The notes under the pieces are model-generated. The model had not been told where the DNA came from. It saw only the letters and a list, made by a program, of their open reading frames with translations, and did no database searches. From NCBI GenBank assembly GCA_964058845.1, contig CAXKVR010000933.1, forward strand, positions 1-63,752: a DNA stretch of 63,752 nucleotides, given 5' to 3'. The position numbers were made by a program, and so were the translations under genes. Below are positions 49,889-61,081 of the stretch, piece after piece (the stretch's first letter is position 1; every line of letters starts with the position of its first letter). The DNA comes from Carex sylvatica (Eukaryota > Streptophyta > Magnoliopsida > Poales > Cyperaceae).

Positions 49889-51279
49889 TGACCGTGGAAT
49901 GAGAATCAGGTGAATCGGTCAAGATTGGCCGAATCGGATTGGAAACTCAGATGTTTTTGGTAGAAGCTTGTTTTGTGAAAAAAAAATTATTGGTAAAAAA
50001 ATAATATGTCAAAAGATTATGTTAAGGCAAAAAATTAACTCGAATAATCCACTCAAAAAATTATGTTAAGACTTGTTTTCTGTTAAAAAAATAGGAAAAA
50101 AAATATAAAAAAATTAATTCGTCGAGAATTATGTTAATACACTCAAATAGTCCACTAATATTATACAAACATTCAAAACTAATACGAAACTAATAGATAG
50201 CCTAATAGAATCTCAAACAAAAAAAAAACAAAAAACGAAAGTAAAATATTATATATTTATCAATAAAATTTCTTAAAAATCAAATTTTATAGAATTATAA
50301 CTGGAACACACTCATTTATTGCTTGAAATTGTTTCGAATGACTAGATCAGCTCATAATAATTTATATTAAATTTTGTTAGTAAAATAATTTATCACAAAT
50401 TGTCTTCAAAAATAAAAGTTACAACCTATGTGTTATCTACTTCTAACGTTCCGTCTAATTTAAAAATAATCTCTTTTTGGGTTGTTTGCAAAGATGTCTA
50501 ACCAACTAATCCCTCACCGCTCAGACCTCTCAGACCTCTTTTAATTTAGTTAAATAATACCCCTGAACATTGTTTTGTTGAACCAAGCCCTCATGGTCTT
50601 TATTCAAGTTGGTCCTTAAGTAGCATTTACAGGATAAGAGTTCAGTACAAGAAGGAAGAAAAGGCAGCTTGAAATCACATGGACATGGTAATAAGATAGT
50701 ACTTGTGCAACTTATTTCAGAGATAGGTCACGCATCCCCTTGTGAAGAATTGAGACTAAGTATTAAATCATGCACAATTGTTAACTAGTTATTGTAGGAC
50801 TAATTTTATCACAATTAGTTCAGTCACATTCTTTAACAAAATGTAATTAATTCACTGATGAAAACCCATTCGGAAAGCTACGGGATAAAACTGAGATTGC
50901 ATTAACCTGATCAAAATGTAATTATCAGAAATTTACTATAACATTAACCTGATCAACAAGATACCTGACTTAACTTCTCTTTGGGTAGGTCTGAAGTTTG
51001 ATAAAATCTGAACCCAAATGATCTGTCTTGAAGTATCTAAATTGACAGAATCCAAAATTACGTTGCTCAAAGCATCTCGAAACAAATAGCTACTTGAACT
51101 GAAAAGTGATTAAGACCCAATTTATTCTGACAAGTCCACAACAATTTGTTTAACACAACCAAACCAATTTACCAAGCTTACCAAACACGTAACAATTTTT
51201 TTAGGATGTTTTAACTTTAGGAGATGACTGCATATCATATTTTAATGGAACTGTAAGACACAAGCTGAAGAGAGAACTT
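49889..51279. other. Spacer between the satellite and the PB1 exon
   Basis: AT-rich and without a recognised gene. The part from about 50960 to 51110 could hold a further minus-strand exon (RC FRDALSNVILDSVNLDTS), but nothing supports a family assignment. Confidence 0.4.
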
Positions 51280-51281
51280 AC

Positions 51282-51484
51282 TGCCATGATTCTGAACCAA
51301 AAAGGAACTCCTGACCCCCCAACTCTTGGCAATATGTTATTTTCCACTCTTCCGTACCAGGATTGTTATGCAGTAGCTCTTGTATGCCAAACGATAAAGC
51401 AATGTTGTTTCTCAATTCTTCATATCCGCAAAAATCACTGATATCTAAAACATTGTGTGAGGTTTTATATGCACAAACTAGCAC
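51282..51484 (-). pseudogene. Exon resembling the PB1 (domain III/IV) region of auxin response factors
   Basis: The 203-nt exon is bounded by a T-rich acceptor (TTTTTTGCAG) and a canonical donor (GCA then GTAAGT). It encodes DISDFCGYEELRNNIALSFG, then EEWKITYCQELG and FLFGSESWQ. Known ARF and Aux/IAA PB1 domains have GYEELR, an L/I-A-x-x-FGI helix, a WK-[IV]-x-Y strand and a G-DD-PWQEF acidic turn at the same spacing. In those families the domain mediates protein-protein contact. Here the acidic DD of the turn reads SE, and no B3 or middle domain is visible nearby. A copia element is inserted 564 bp upstream on the gene's strand. It is most likely a detached gene fragment; a gene with exons I failed to recognise is possible. 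Confidence 0.55.
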
Positions 51485-52047
51485 CTGCAAAAAATATGTA
51501 TATCACAATTCAATCCTTAAGTATCTACGACCAACATGTATGACCACAATTTGCTGCAATATGCTAAAAGTTTCAAAACCCCTCCAGAACATACATACCA
51601 TTACATTATTTTGCTTTTCCTCACAAAAAACTGTGCTGAAACCTGTGGCCATCCTCATAACCTATAAATTAGGAATAGTAAACCTAGATTAGGAACATGA
51701 GAAACATTGGTTATATAAATTTCAGCTTTCCTAATATTTTAAAACAATCATTAGAACCCTGACTAAGAATATATTGTTCGAGAGAAGTAGAAGCAAAACA
51801 GTGAATTGGATACCACTTAGATCTATTTTCAAAGAATTGCTGTATTGGATTTTAGTTTGGCCAACTTAGTTGCATATAAAAGGTGAACTCTCAGTTAAGG
51901 ATACTTGAGACTCACCTTGTCAGCATTCTTGCATAATTCTATCATTGAAATTTAAAATGATTCCAATGCACAACTGAAGGTATACAGAGATTATTACCTA
52001 AATTAGTCTCTTGTGCACAGCTATCATGTATGATGTGGGTCAGTTTA

Positions 52048-52192
52048 CGTGGAAAAATGAAATTGTATTGATTCCTTTGTTCTCTTGTACCTATATAGAC
52101 GTTACATTTTTCTCTATGATTCTCTATAATTCATTTCTTACCAATATAACCCTATAACTTCTATTAATGCAATAAACACATAAATCTCAACA
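52048..52192 (-). repeat. 3' LTR of the copia element
   Basis: On the minus strand it starts TGTTGAGATTTATGTG. It matches the 5' LTR throughout, apart from about a dozen substitutions and short indels, and its last base pair has mutated from CA to CG. Confidence 0.9.
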
Positions 52193-52204
52193 CTCCCCTC
52201 AAAA
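52193..52204 (-). other. Polypurine tract of the copia element
   Basis: TTTTGAGGGGAG on the minus strand, immediately before the 3' LTR; it primes plus-strand DNA synthesis. Confidence 0.8.
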
Positions 52205-52239
52205 TGGACAAAATATATCCATCAAACCCAAAATCTATC

Positions 52240-54333
52240 TAGATCTATTGAGCTAAGTCCTTTGGTGAAGCAGTCAGCTACTTGATCTCCAATAGTTACA
52301 TGACTCAGCTCTAATAGTCCACTTTCTAGTTTTTCTTTTATGAAGAATCTATCGATCTCCACATGCTTAGTTCTGTCATGCTGCACAAGATTGTTGGCAA
52401 TGTTGATTGCTGACTTACTATCGCATCATAATTTCATTTGAGCTCCGTGATTCACCTTGAGCTCTTCCAACAACCTCTTCGGTCATACCATCTCAACAAC
52501 TCCCAATGTCATAGCCATGTATTCGGCTTCTGTTGTCGATCTCGTAACAACTGGCTGCTTCTTGCTCTTCCAAGAGACCTAGTTGCCCCCTACAAATATG
52601 CAATAGCCAGCTGTGGATCTCCTGTCATCTTGGCAACTGGCCCAGTCAGAGTCACGATAGCCCTCAATTTTCATGTGTCCATTCTGCCTGAAAATCAAGC
52701 CCTTCCCTGGTGCACTCTTCAGATACCTCAGAATGTGATACACTGCGTCCATATGGTCCTTCCTAGGGTCATGCATGTAGCGGCTCACCACGCTCACTGC
52801 AAATGAGATATCGAGAAGTGTATGTGTCAAATAGATCAATCTACCTACCAGTCTCTGGTACCTCTCACGATCAACCTATTCTCCTGCCTCTGCACTTATC
52901 TTGGCATTCAAAATTAATTGGAGAAACTGCAGGCCTACACCTCAACATGCATGTCTCTATGAACAAATCTAGGACATACTTCCTTTGGAACATAACAATC
53001 CCCTCTGCTCCGCGAGCCACCTCAATCCCAATGAAGTATCTAAGCTGTCCCAAATCCTTCACTTCGAATTTATTTCTCAATTTTTCCTTCAACTTTGCAA
53101 TTGCCCCTTCATCATCCCCGGTAATTATCATATCATCGACATACACAGTCAGCATAGTAATGTGACCACTATGTTGTCAAACGAATACCGTATGGTCGGC
53201 ATTGATCTGGTGATAGCTCATGCATACCATAGCCTTCCTAAACCTATTAAACCAGGGCCAGGGGGACTGTTTCAACCCATAAAGTGACTTCTTGAGCCTG
53301 CACACCTTATCCACTGTCTGGTTTGTGTCAAACCCTGGTGGAATCTCCATGTACACCTCCTCCAACAAATCACCATGAAGAAATGCATTATTCACGTCGA
53401 GTTGGTATACCTATTCATCGAAGTTGTTGAGCAAGGCCCTCATACATCCGAGTGTACCAGATCAAAGGCATGAGAACTCTTACTTCCTGAGCTTACATAC
53501 GAACTCCTTGTATGCTTTCCAAACTCACATCCATCACACACAAGTTTCTGTTTATCAGCTTTCTCATACTTTGATGGATACAAACGTTTCAGTAGGCTAA
53601 AGGAAGAGTGCCTCATTCGCCGATGAATCAGAAGCAACTCATCCTCCACACTCACCCCAGATCCTCCTGCCCCCACTCTATCGACCACAGATGTCAGCGT
53701 TGTGTCCATCCCTTTTCTATCCATGTACCACAACCCATCACGTCATATGCCAGTCCCAAGTACCCAATCTGCCTCCTTCTCCTGAAAGACCATCTTCGGA
53801 ATATCAAAGGTCAAGATGCATTTCTGCTCACGAATAATAGCACTAATGGACACCATGTTTACAAAAAAGGAAGGAGCATGTAACACATTGGTCAGAGTCA
53901 CTGAATCGGTGCATCTCACAGTACCCTTACCAACCACGGGCTGAGCCGTACTATCAGCTTTCTGAACATTATCTGGGACTACTAAGTGAGTATAGGAAGA
54001 AAATTTCCTAGTAGGACCAGTCACATGGCGAGTTGCACCAGAGTAGACTATCCAATCTGGTGATCTAGTGGGTATAGAGGCTAGAGCAAGTGTATCACAA
54101 CTACCTGTGGCTGAATAGGCAAGAGAAGTAAAGTTACCCATGCCTGAAGATGAGGTAGGCGCATCATCTCTCACACTTTTCTCATCACCTGTCAGCTTCT
54201 GCTTGTTCCCGAGTGCCTGATCCTCCTTTGTAAGATCCCCACTAGCTTCTTCTTCCTCCTCTGCAACCATCAGATATGCCCAGTTACCTCCTCTTCCACC
54301 TCTCTGACCTCTACGGCCGCGACCACGACTCCC
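52240..54333 (-). pseudogene. Copia Pol remnant: protease, GAG-pre-integrase, RT, RNase H
   Basis: Protease region 54270-53746 reads WIVYSGATRHVTG, where the catalytic DSGA Asp is Tyr. The GAG-pre-integrase zinc region (LIHRRMRHSSFSLLKRL, CDGCEFGKH) is at 53733-53440 and ends at FDLVHSDV. The next recognisable sequence is already mid-RT (NAFLHGDLLEEVYMEIPPGF, 53395-53177), so integrase core and early RT are deleted. RT motif YVDDMIITG lies at 53155-52871, and later RT (SRYMHDPRKDHMDAVYHILRY) at 52839-52579 in another frame. RNase H (RSTTEAEYMAM) follows to about 52240. In-frame stops at 53743-53745 and between 53177 and 53155 are TGA. Confidence 0.9.
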
Positions 54334-54720
54334 AGACTACCCCCTCCCACCTGTATCTCTCTCATTTGATGGCTTAGGGCAAGCCTGCTTTAGGTGACCT
54401 ACCTCACAGTTGTAGCATTGTCGGATCTCGTCTCTGTATCGTGTGTTACTTGAGTTGGAGGCTGCTAGTGCTGACTTTATCCCTGGAAGTCCTGCTGCCT
54501 TAGCCTGTAGCCTAATCCGGCTCTCCTCCTTAGTCAAGTATGTAGCTAGCCCTTCAAATCTCATGTCAATAGGTGGCAGCTCAACCTTCTGCACCTTTGG
54601 CCTACTCTCAACAGAATTTTGGTACACGGTCAACGCTCGTCGCACCATGACAGTCATCTTATCAGAGGTCAGCTTCGCGCAAGCCTTCGCAAATACATTC
54701 CCAGTCTCCTCCTCTGGCAT
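54334..54720 (-). pseudogene. Copia Gag remnant with altered zinc knuckle
   Basis: Encodes the capsid-type C-terminal part (EEETGNVFAKACAKLTSDKM, RALTVYQNSVESRP) and a zinc knuckle CYNCEVGHLKQAC. Its spacing is C-x2-C-x3-H-x4-C, one residue shorter than the usual x4 before His. A TAG at 54334-54336 separates it from the protease, which is in the same frame. The N-terminal part of Gag is missing. Confidence 0.85.
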
Positions 54721-55147
54721 TGATCTAACTCAGATCTACGCCTCACGTATCAATCCAAGTCTGAATCCCTCCTATTACTCTCTTAGACCCGATCTTACAC
54801 TGTTAAGATCGAGATCCACATCATCTCCTCCTTTCTTTCTCTTCCTCTTAACCCGATTTTGATTTAGCGCATCAAGACTCAAGCTCAAACCTCGATCAAA
54901 AACTCAATCGAGAACCCAATCCAAACCCGTTTCTCGGGGATCGTGGGGTATAGGCCCCTCACGCCAGCCAAATCACTCAAACAAGACCAAACCTACCTTG
55001 ATTCGGCCTAGAAGAAGGAGAAGAGGGCTAGTTCGGCCTAGAAAAGGTGGCTCGAGGAAGGGCAGAGCTGGCTGGCTACTGGGCGGAGGCTAGGCGGAGC
55101 AGATCAGAGCTAGGCGGAGCAGAGATCAGCAGATTCGACGGAACCCG

Positions 55148-55265
55148 AGCTGCTGGTGGCGGATCTAGGTCATCCGACCAGCAGCTGCTGGCGGTGGATC
55201 TAGGTCATTCGACCAGCAGCTGCTAGGCGAAGGCGACCAGCAGCTGCTAGGCGAAGGCGACCAGG
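55148..55265. repeat. Short tandem duplications in the copia leader
   Basis: GACCAGCAGCTGCTAGGCGA occurs twice (about 55210 and 55234). A related unit with GGCGGTGGATCTAGGTCAT lies just before. They fall in the untranslated leader between PBS and Gag. Confidence 0.75.
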
Positions 55266-55387
55266 GGCAGTCCTAGGCGAAAGCGGCCCTATCCGCGCTG
55301 CCGCCGACGGAAGGGAGGCGCTGGCTATGGTTGTTTGGGTCTCCTCTGTCTTGGCGGAGGTACTGTAGCGCACTACAGTAAAATCAG

Positions 55388-55422
<35 letters not shown>

Positions 55423-55446
55423 AAAAAATGGCAATTTCATTTTTTT

Positions 55447-55458
55447 GCTCTAATACCA
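55447..55458 (-). other. Primer-binding site of the copia element
   Basis: TGGTATTAGAGC directly follows the 5' LTR. It differs by one base from the usual initiator tRNA-Met complement TGGTATCAGAGC. Confidence 0.88.
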
Positions 55459-55605
55459 TGTGAAAAAATGAAATTGTATTGATTCCTTTATTCTCTTGGA
55501 TCTATATAGGCGTTACATTTTTTCCTACGAATTTCTATAATTTCTTTCTTACCAATATAACTCTATAACTTCTATTAATACAATAAACATACATAAATCT
55601 CAACA
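55459..55605 (-). repeat. 5' LTR of the copia element
   Basis: Starts TGTTGAGATTTATGTATG and ends TTTTTTCACA on the minus strand, with canonical TG and CA ends. It contains CTATATAGA, a likely TATA region. Confidence 0.9.
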
Positions 55606-55610
55606 GTTTT

Positions 55611-56017
55611 TGTACCAATAAGGTACTAGATATTATCTCTCCACCTTTTAGCTAATTGTGCTAAAAAAACTATAATTTTTGCTTCATTTTAAAAATGTAT
55701 GAACTTGGATTTGCAACTGCTTGATAAGTAATATAGAGATCTCTCCATCTTTCATGTTACTTGATGAGTTGCAAATCCTCAAATACTAGAATTTTTGCTT
55801 CATTTAGAAAATGTAGAGATGTTGAAGTTCACATATTAAAATGAACCTCTAAGTCATTTTGTATATGTGACTAATTATGGCAACCCTATAAGCCTACATT
55901 CTTAAAGCCTTAAAGATACAATACCTAATGTTCATAGTGAAAATAAAGAGACAGTATTGAAAGGTGCTCTATTGAAAAATAAAAGAAAAAAAAGTACAAA
56001 ATACAGTAGACATATAC
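55611..56017. other. Spacer and start of an intron of the NLR pseudogene
   Basis: No coding feature was recognised. A GTATATG donor at 56017 suggests that sequence below it was intronic; the next exon was not found. Confidence 0.4.
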
Positions 56018-57624
56018 CTGGTCAAGACTCAATGATGTCCTGAGGCTCTTTGGAGCTCCAACAAGCTCAAGTTTTGTCGATTTGAGAACCAAGCCTAGAG
56101 ATGCTGGCAATGTTCTTATCCCACTAAAAGAAAGATCTAAATTTTTGAGGTTGATGAGGTTCCCAATGTCACTGGGTAATTCAAGGAGATTTTTGCATGA
56201 CTTCAACCGTAAGATCTGTAGGTTGGTCAGATTGCTTATACCAGGAGGAAGCAATTTCAAATGGCCACATTCCTCTAGGTGTAGCAGCTGTAGATTATGA
56301 ACTTGCCATAACATTGAAGGAAGTTCCTCAATTGCCACATGAGCAATGTGAAGATAGCGGAGGTTAACTAGGTTACTGATGTTGCTAGGCAATTCTCTTA
56401 GATGATGGCAATAGGATAGCTTCAGAGTTTGTAAGTTGTAAAGGAGGCAGATTGAATCAGGTAATTTTTCAAGATCAACTTCCTTGATTCCAAGATAGCG
56501 CAGGTGCTTTAGCCTACAACAGGAAGATGCCAAAGCATGTACATTTGAACCTATCAATCCAAGTACACGCACTGACCATATATTAGCTAGATAAATAGAA
56601 GAACCATGGGGCATTAAACTAGCATTAAAAAATGTCCTTAACCAGCGAGGTCTGAAGGACTCGCAGGGTTTATTTCCCTTTTTAATATATAAATGACGAA
56701 TTTTGTCAGATAAGTGACTTGACTTCTCATCCATTATGGTGTGGATTTCTCCCACAGAAAGAGATCTTGCAAGATCATAAATAACATCATGCAAAATGAA
56801 GCTACCTTTTGCACCATGTAATATGAAAGATCGCATTAGCAACTCATCAAGATACTCATCCCCCAAGTCTTCAGCTCTTTTTCTTCCTTTAGGAAGAAGG
56901 AACCCATGGGCCATCCACATGTAAATAATTTCGACCTTTCTAAGACGAGAACCTTTAGGGAACAAGGAGCAAAACAAGAAACAATCTCTTAGCTTATGCG
57001 GCAAATGATAGTAGCTGACCTTAAGCTCACGAAAAACAGAATCGAGTTCATCAGACTCCCACAGTTCACTATATAAAATCTCCTTCCAACTATCTTTGTC
57101 TTTGCTGGAGCGTAAAAGCCCTCCAATACATTTCACAGCTAAAGGTAATCCTCCGCATTTCCTGATTATTTTCTTACCAATTTCTTCTGACCATGCTAAA
57201 TGCACAATGCTGGAACAACTTCCAACATTCACGTTCAGGCAAGACATGAAGTCGATGAGGGGTGACAGTATGCAGATAATGGGGTAAAACATCATTCCTG
57301 CTTGTCACCAACACCCGCACTAATTTGGCAACTCTTAACGGAAGAAAGAACATATCCCAATCGTATTGTTTCACATTCCATACATCATCGAGTACCAAAA
57401 TCATTTTTTTTTCCCACCAACTCCTTTTGAAGAACCTCATGGATCTTGCTTAACCCATCAAAGCTACAACCAGGTTTCCCGGTAACAAACTCACTGATCT
57501 CTTTCGTGAGCCTAATAATATCAAACTCAGGAGAAACATATATCCATGCCATTACATCAAACATTGATTGGACAAAAGGATCGTCATAGACCATTTGGGC
57601 AAGAGTAGTCTTTCCCTCAAAAGG
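56018..57624 (-). pseudogene. CC-type NB-ARC-LRR disease-resistance gene, truncated and frameshifted
   Basis: NLR proteins are cytoplasmic immune receptors in which a nucleotide-binding switch is controlled by LRRs. Visible in order: a truncated P-loop PFEGKTTLAQMVYDD (57624), RNBS-A FDVMAWIYVSPEFD, kinase 2 KKMILVLDDVWN (the final Trp is typical of the CC class), RNBS-B VLVTSRND, CGGLPLAVKCIGG, RNBS-D CFLFCSLFPKGSRLRK, and FILHDVIYDLA where most relatives have MHD. About seven LRRs follow (LRYLGIKEVDLEKLPDSICL onward), ending at SLDQ and a GTATATG donor. A nine-A run (57404-57412) is one base too long and shifts the frame between RNBS-A and kinase 2. A second frame change near 57200, with probable loss of about ten codons, precedes GKKIIRKCGG. 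The N-terminal coiled coil and GMGG are absent upstream. Confidence 0.88.
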
Positions 57625-58461
57625 TTAAAATTTCCTAGGTATTGCTCTAAGTGATGATTTTCTAAAGGTGTCAGGAAGCTATGTGCTTGAAGATTTGGTC
57701 ATGGAAAGTAACGTGAGATGCTATAATGTAAATTTTCAAAACACGCTTTCAGAATAAAATGACTCATAGAATTGTCACAATGCAGGAGCTCTGTGCAAGA
57801 AAATACACTGCTATAATCTAATAATCCCGAAAGCTGGATGTTGTATTTATAATCAGAACCATTCTTCAGATCAGAAAAGGGGTGACATTTCGACTTGGGC
57901 TGACGTATCAGCCTGATTGAACCCAAATGCCAGGCAAGATTAGCCTTGGATTAAACTGGTCTACAAAGTACAAATATTTATAAATTGGAGACCAACTCCA
58001 TTTTACAAGATTTATTTATAAAAGTATGGTGTTTTAAACATTGTTGTTACTAAACTGTCACCAGTGGCAGAACCAAGGGGGTGCGAGCAGGGGCCAGGCA
58101 CCTCCCATAAAATATAATTTACTTAATTAAAATATTGTGCACCAAAGAATTTATGTTCATATGGCATTCCGCCCCTGACTGTCACTGCTGTCATTGCTTG
58201 TAATAAAGAGCACCTTTGTTATCCATCCCTGAAGTTGGCATGGACCCAGTGCCTAGATTGCCGATCGGCCCTTTCTATGCGATTCGACTATTTCAGTTGG
58301 TAGGGTGATTTTGTAAATTTCATGGTTCGAAGATTTTCTAAACTGATGAAATCCCCAGCTTCCTTATCCATAACTAGTAACGAATACCGGTTTTGCATCC
58401 TTCTGTATTATTTGGAAATCCATTGATGAAGCATTCATCTTTTTTAGTCAATTGATTGGAG

Positions 58462-58581
58462 AAGAAACTGTATATAAATACAAAAATTTTGAAAACTAAT
58501 GCTTTGCTCTTAGTATCCGCAGCATATTTCTCTAAATCATATAAGAAACTGTATATAAATACAAAAATTTTGAAAACTAAT
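58462..58581. repeat. Direct repeat of 39 bp, 81 bp apart
   Basis: AAGAAACTGTATATAAATAC and the following AAAAATTTTGAAAACTAAT occur exactly at 58462 and 58543. Confidence 0.9.
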
Positions 58582-58767
58582 AGAGGTCAATTGACCCCCA
58601 TTAGCCCTTACTGCCTCCGCCTATGCTGGTATCAATTTGTACAACGAGTTGCTACAAAGATTGTCGATGATTTAGGTTGTTATTTACTGTAGATTGGTAT
58701 AACAAAATAAGCTCAAAGTATTATTGTTCTAAATTAACTTATTGTTGAAAATACCACTGTAGGAGCT

Positions 58768-59015
58768 GAGCGGAGCCGAGAGTGTAGTATTGTCGGAGTT
58801 CGGAGCTTAGAGTCTCATCTCGATCGGAGCACAGCGGCGGTTGAAGAAGCAGATCCGATCGTGGAGCAAGAGGGGAAGAATCGGAGCCAATTGGAGTCGA
58901 GAGTGCAGTATAATCAAAGTTCGGAGCATATAATTCTCATCTCGATAGGAGTACAACGGTAAGTAGATTCGATCGTCATCAGAACACGGCGGCGGTCGAA
59001 GAAGCAGATCTAGTC
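58768..59015. repeat. Diverged tandem duplication, unit about 120 bp
   Basis: GGAGCCGAGAGTGTAGTAT, GTTCGGAGC, TCTCATCTCGAT and GAAGAAGCAGATC recur in the same order in the second half. There the second unit has an insertion with GTAAGTAGATTCGATCGTC. Confidence 0.75.
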
Positions 59016-59693
59016 ATAGAGCGAGATGGAGATTAAATTCTAGGATTGTTGAGTATGAATATAAATATTTATTTTTATGTTATAGAGATAAAATCTAGGA
59101 TTTTGTAAATACCTTTTTCTTATCAATATATTTGTTCAAAAAAAATGTATTTTGCGAATTTAGCCCCTATTTTTTTCTCCTTCTCCTCTCTTGATGTGTA
59201 CCAGTAAAGGAATGCTCTCTCCAATGGCTCTCAAGCATTGTAGCTGGCATTAGCTGCATTACAAATGCAGAAGGTGTAGGGGAAGTCAAGAAGGGAGGGT
59301 GGAAAAAAAAAATGAGAGGACCACACATGTTCGGAGGTCAGGTTAAAACGTTTTTTTTTTTTATTAATATTAATCAGTATTTTTAATTGATTAAATCAAA
59401 AAACGGAAATATTAATAGAATAGGTGAGTTTAGATGAGAAGTAACTAATTTAAAAAATTTAATGGAGAAATATGAAGTTATGATGGACGTACATATAAAT
59501 TTCTCTATATTAGAACCATACTACTACACTAAGATTATTCGGCTCCCATTCTCAACTTTCTAGTTCCCCCCCAAAATACACAGCCCTCAAATCTTGGGGC
59601 GAATCCTAGGACAAATGTAATTAAACTGTTCAACCCACAGTTGTTGTCTCTTCGATTTCTTTTTCTAATTCTGAAATAATGTTATGATTCAAG

Positions 59694-61081
59694 CAGTGTT
59701 ATTAAAACTGAACCGGACCGGATGGTTCAACCAAAAAAATCGGACCCGATTACTAATCCGGTTTGGTTCACTGAAAAGACCGTTTATACAATTAAACCTG
59801 TAAAATCCGGTTCAATTGACCGGTTTTTATAAAAAAAAAAAAAAAACACTGCTAAACAGTCCGATTTTGTGCACTTTGTACTTTTTCTGGTTTCTCTTCT
59901 TTCGATACAGTTTTTTTTTTTTTTTTTTTTTAAGATGCTTAGAGGCGAACTTAGGATTTTCGTTAAGAGGGGTAAAAAAATATCGAATTAGGTTTAAATA
60001 GCTTATCAGATTTAAACTCATTAACTAATTTGGTACACAATAAAAAAATAATATTTTGATTTATATTTTCCAATACACTGACTTATAATTTTTAATCATA
60101 TAACTTATAATTAATATTACCAATCATAATTTAATAAATTTATTTTAATTTTAACACTAAATTTAACTCGAATTACAAATCAAACATCTAGAAGAGGGAA
60201 AAAAAAATTTCACGGAGAAACAAAATTGATCGGTGCCAATAAATCACCACTAAAATTCAAAATTCAGAAAAAACGGCTGCCCACCTAGTGCTACAGTAGA
60301 TCCCCTGTCCCGATGCATAGCTTGTAACTTCTGGTCAATCTAAAAAATTTGTACAGCAGCTTTAGTTATAAATTTATTCATTATATTAGATGAAATGGAA
60401 CGTGGAGTTCCAACTTCCAAGTAAATTTTTGTATCTTATTAATTAAAAAATTATTAAATGCTGCCATAAAATTTACGAACTTGACTTCCAAAGTGAATTT
60501 TTGAATCTTATTAATAAAAAGTTATTAAATGCTGCCATAAAAGTTACGATCATAATTAACTATATTTTAATATTTTAAAAATAATTTAGCTACATATTTT
60601 GCTGGATCAAATACTAAATAATATCCTAGAAAAAAACAAGAGTGAAATAGTCTTCTCAATAAAAGGAGTGAATCAGCACAATATAATCAAATTACTTAGA
60701 ATGTTTTAACAAAAACTGCTTGAGAGGTCGTATTGATTGGTGTGAAAGGTTAGATAAAAAATATTATCTAGAAAGAATTCTACTTATTGGCACTGAAAAA
60801 TACTCATTATTTATTTTGTTGTTGTTTATTTAATTCAATTGTCAACAACGTGTGAAAATATTTTTTCCTTCACTGTTTTGATGAGCTTGAACATGGTATG
60901 GCCATGTTAAATGTATCAAGTATATTACAATAAATAATATTTTGGGTTCTCATATTATATATTAATAGATTGTAATTATTTAAAAAATCAACGGTTCAAC
61001 TGGTTGACCCACTGGTTCAATCAGTAAACCATTGATCCGGAGGTTTACCGGTTCGACGTCCATCCAGTTCTTATAACATTT
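59694..61081. mobile_element. hAT-like non-autonomous element
   Basis: The left end CAGTGTTATTAAAACTG pairs with the inverse of the right end (AAATGTTATAAGAACTG). The flanking 8-bp repeats are GATTCAAG (59686-59693) and GATTCAAA (61082-61089), one mismatch. Both subterminal regions are rich in CCGGTTCAACC words (59705-59830, 60985-61060). No transposase frame is present. Confidence 0.7.
60413..60553. repeat. Two-copy tandem duplication, unit about 71 bp
   Basis: ACTTCCAAGTAAATTTTTG and TTATTAAATGCTGCCATAAAA at 60413 recur at 60484 with minor changes, inside the hAT-like element. Confidence 0.75.

Larger units (their letters stand above)
52048..55605 (-). mobile_element. Degenerate Ty1/copia retrotransposon
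   Basis: Complete from LTR to LTR: a 147-bp 5' LTR, PBS, Gag-Pol remnants, polypurine tract and a 145-bp 3' LTR. The target duplication is GTTTA (52043-52047) and GTTTT (55606-55610), one mismatch. The order Gag, protease, integrase remnant, reverse transcriptase, RNase H defines copia. It cannot be autonomous: most of the integrase and the first part of RT are deleted, and stops and a frameshift interrupt the rest. The short LTRs would fit the Ale/Retrofit lineage, which is an inference. Confidence 0.93.
57650..59685. other. Spacer with two local duplications
   Basis: No gene was recognised. It holds the direct repeats at 58462-58581 and 58768-59015. Near 58070-58140 there is GTGGCAGAACCAAGGGGGTG-like sequence of the kind common in plant retroelement debris. 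Confidence 0.4.

Noticed and set aside
55200..55424. Open frame beginning with a poly-Phe run
   Set aside because: It is a translation of the poly-A/T tract and GC-rich leader of the copia element.
57699..57926. 75-aa frame upstream of the NLR as its missing N-terminal domain
   Set aside because: No coiled-coil pattern, no EDVID-like motif and not joined to the P-loop frame.
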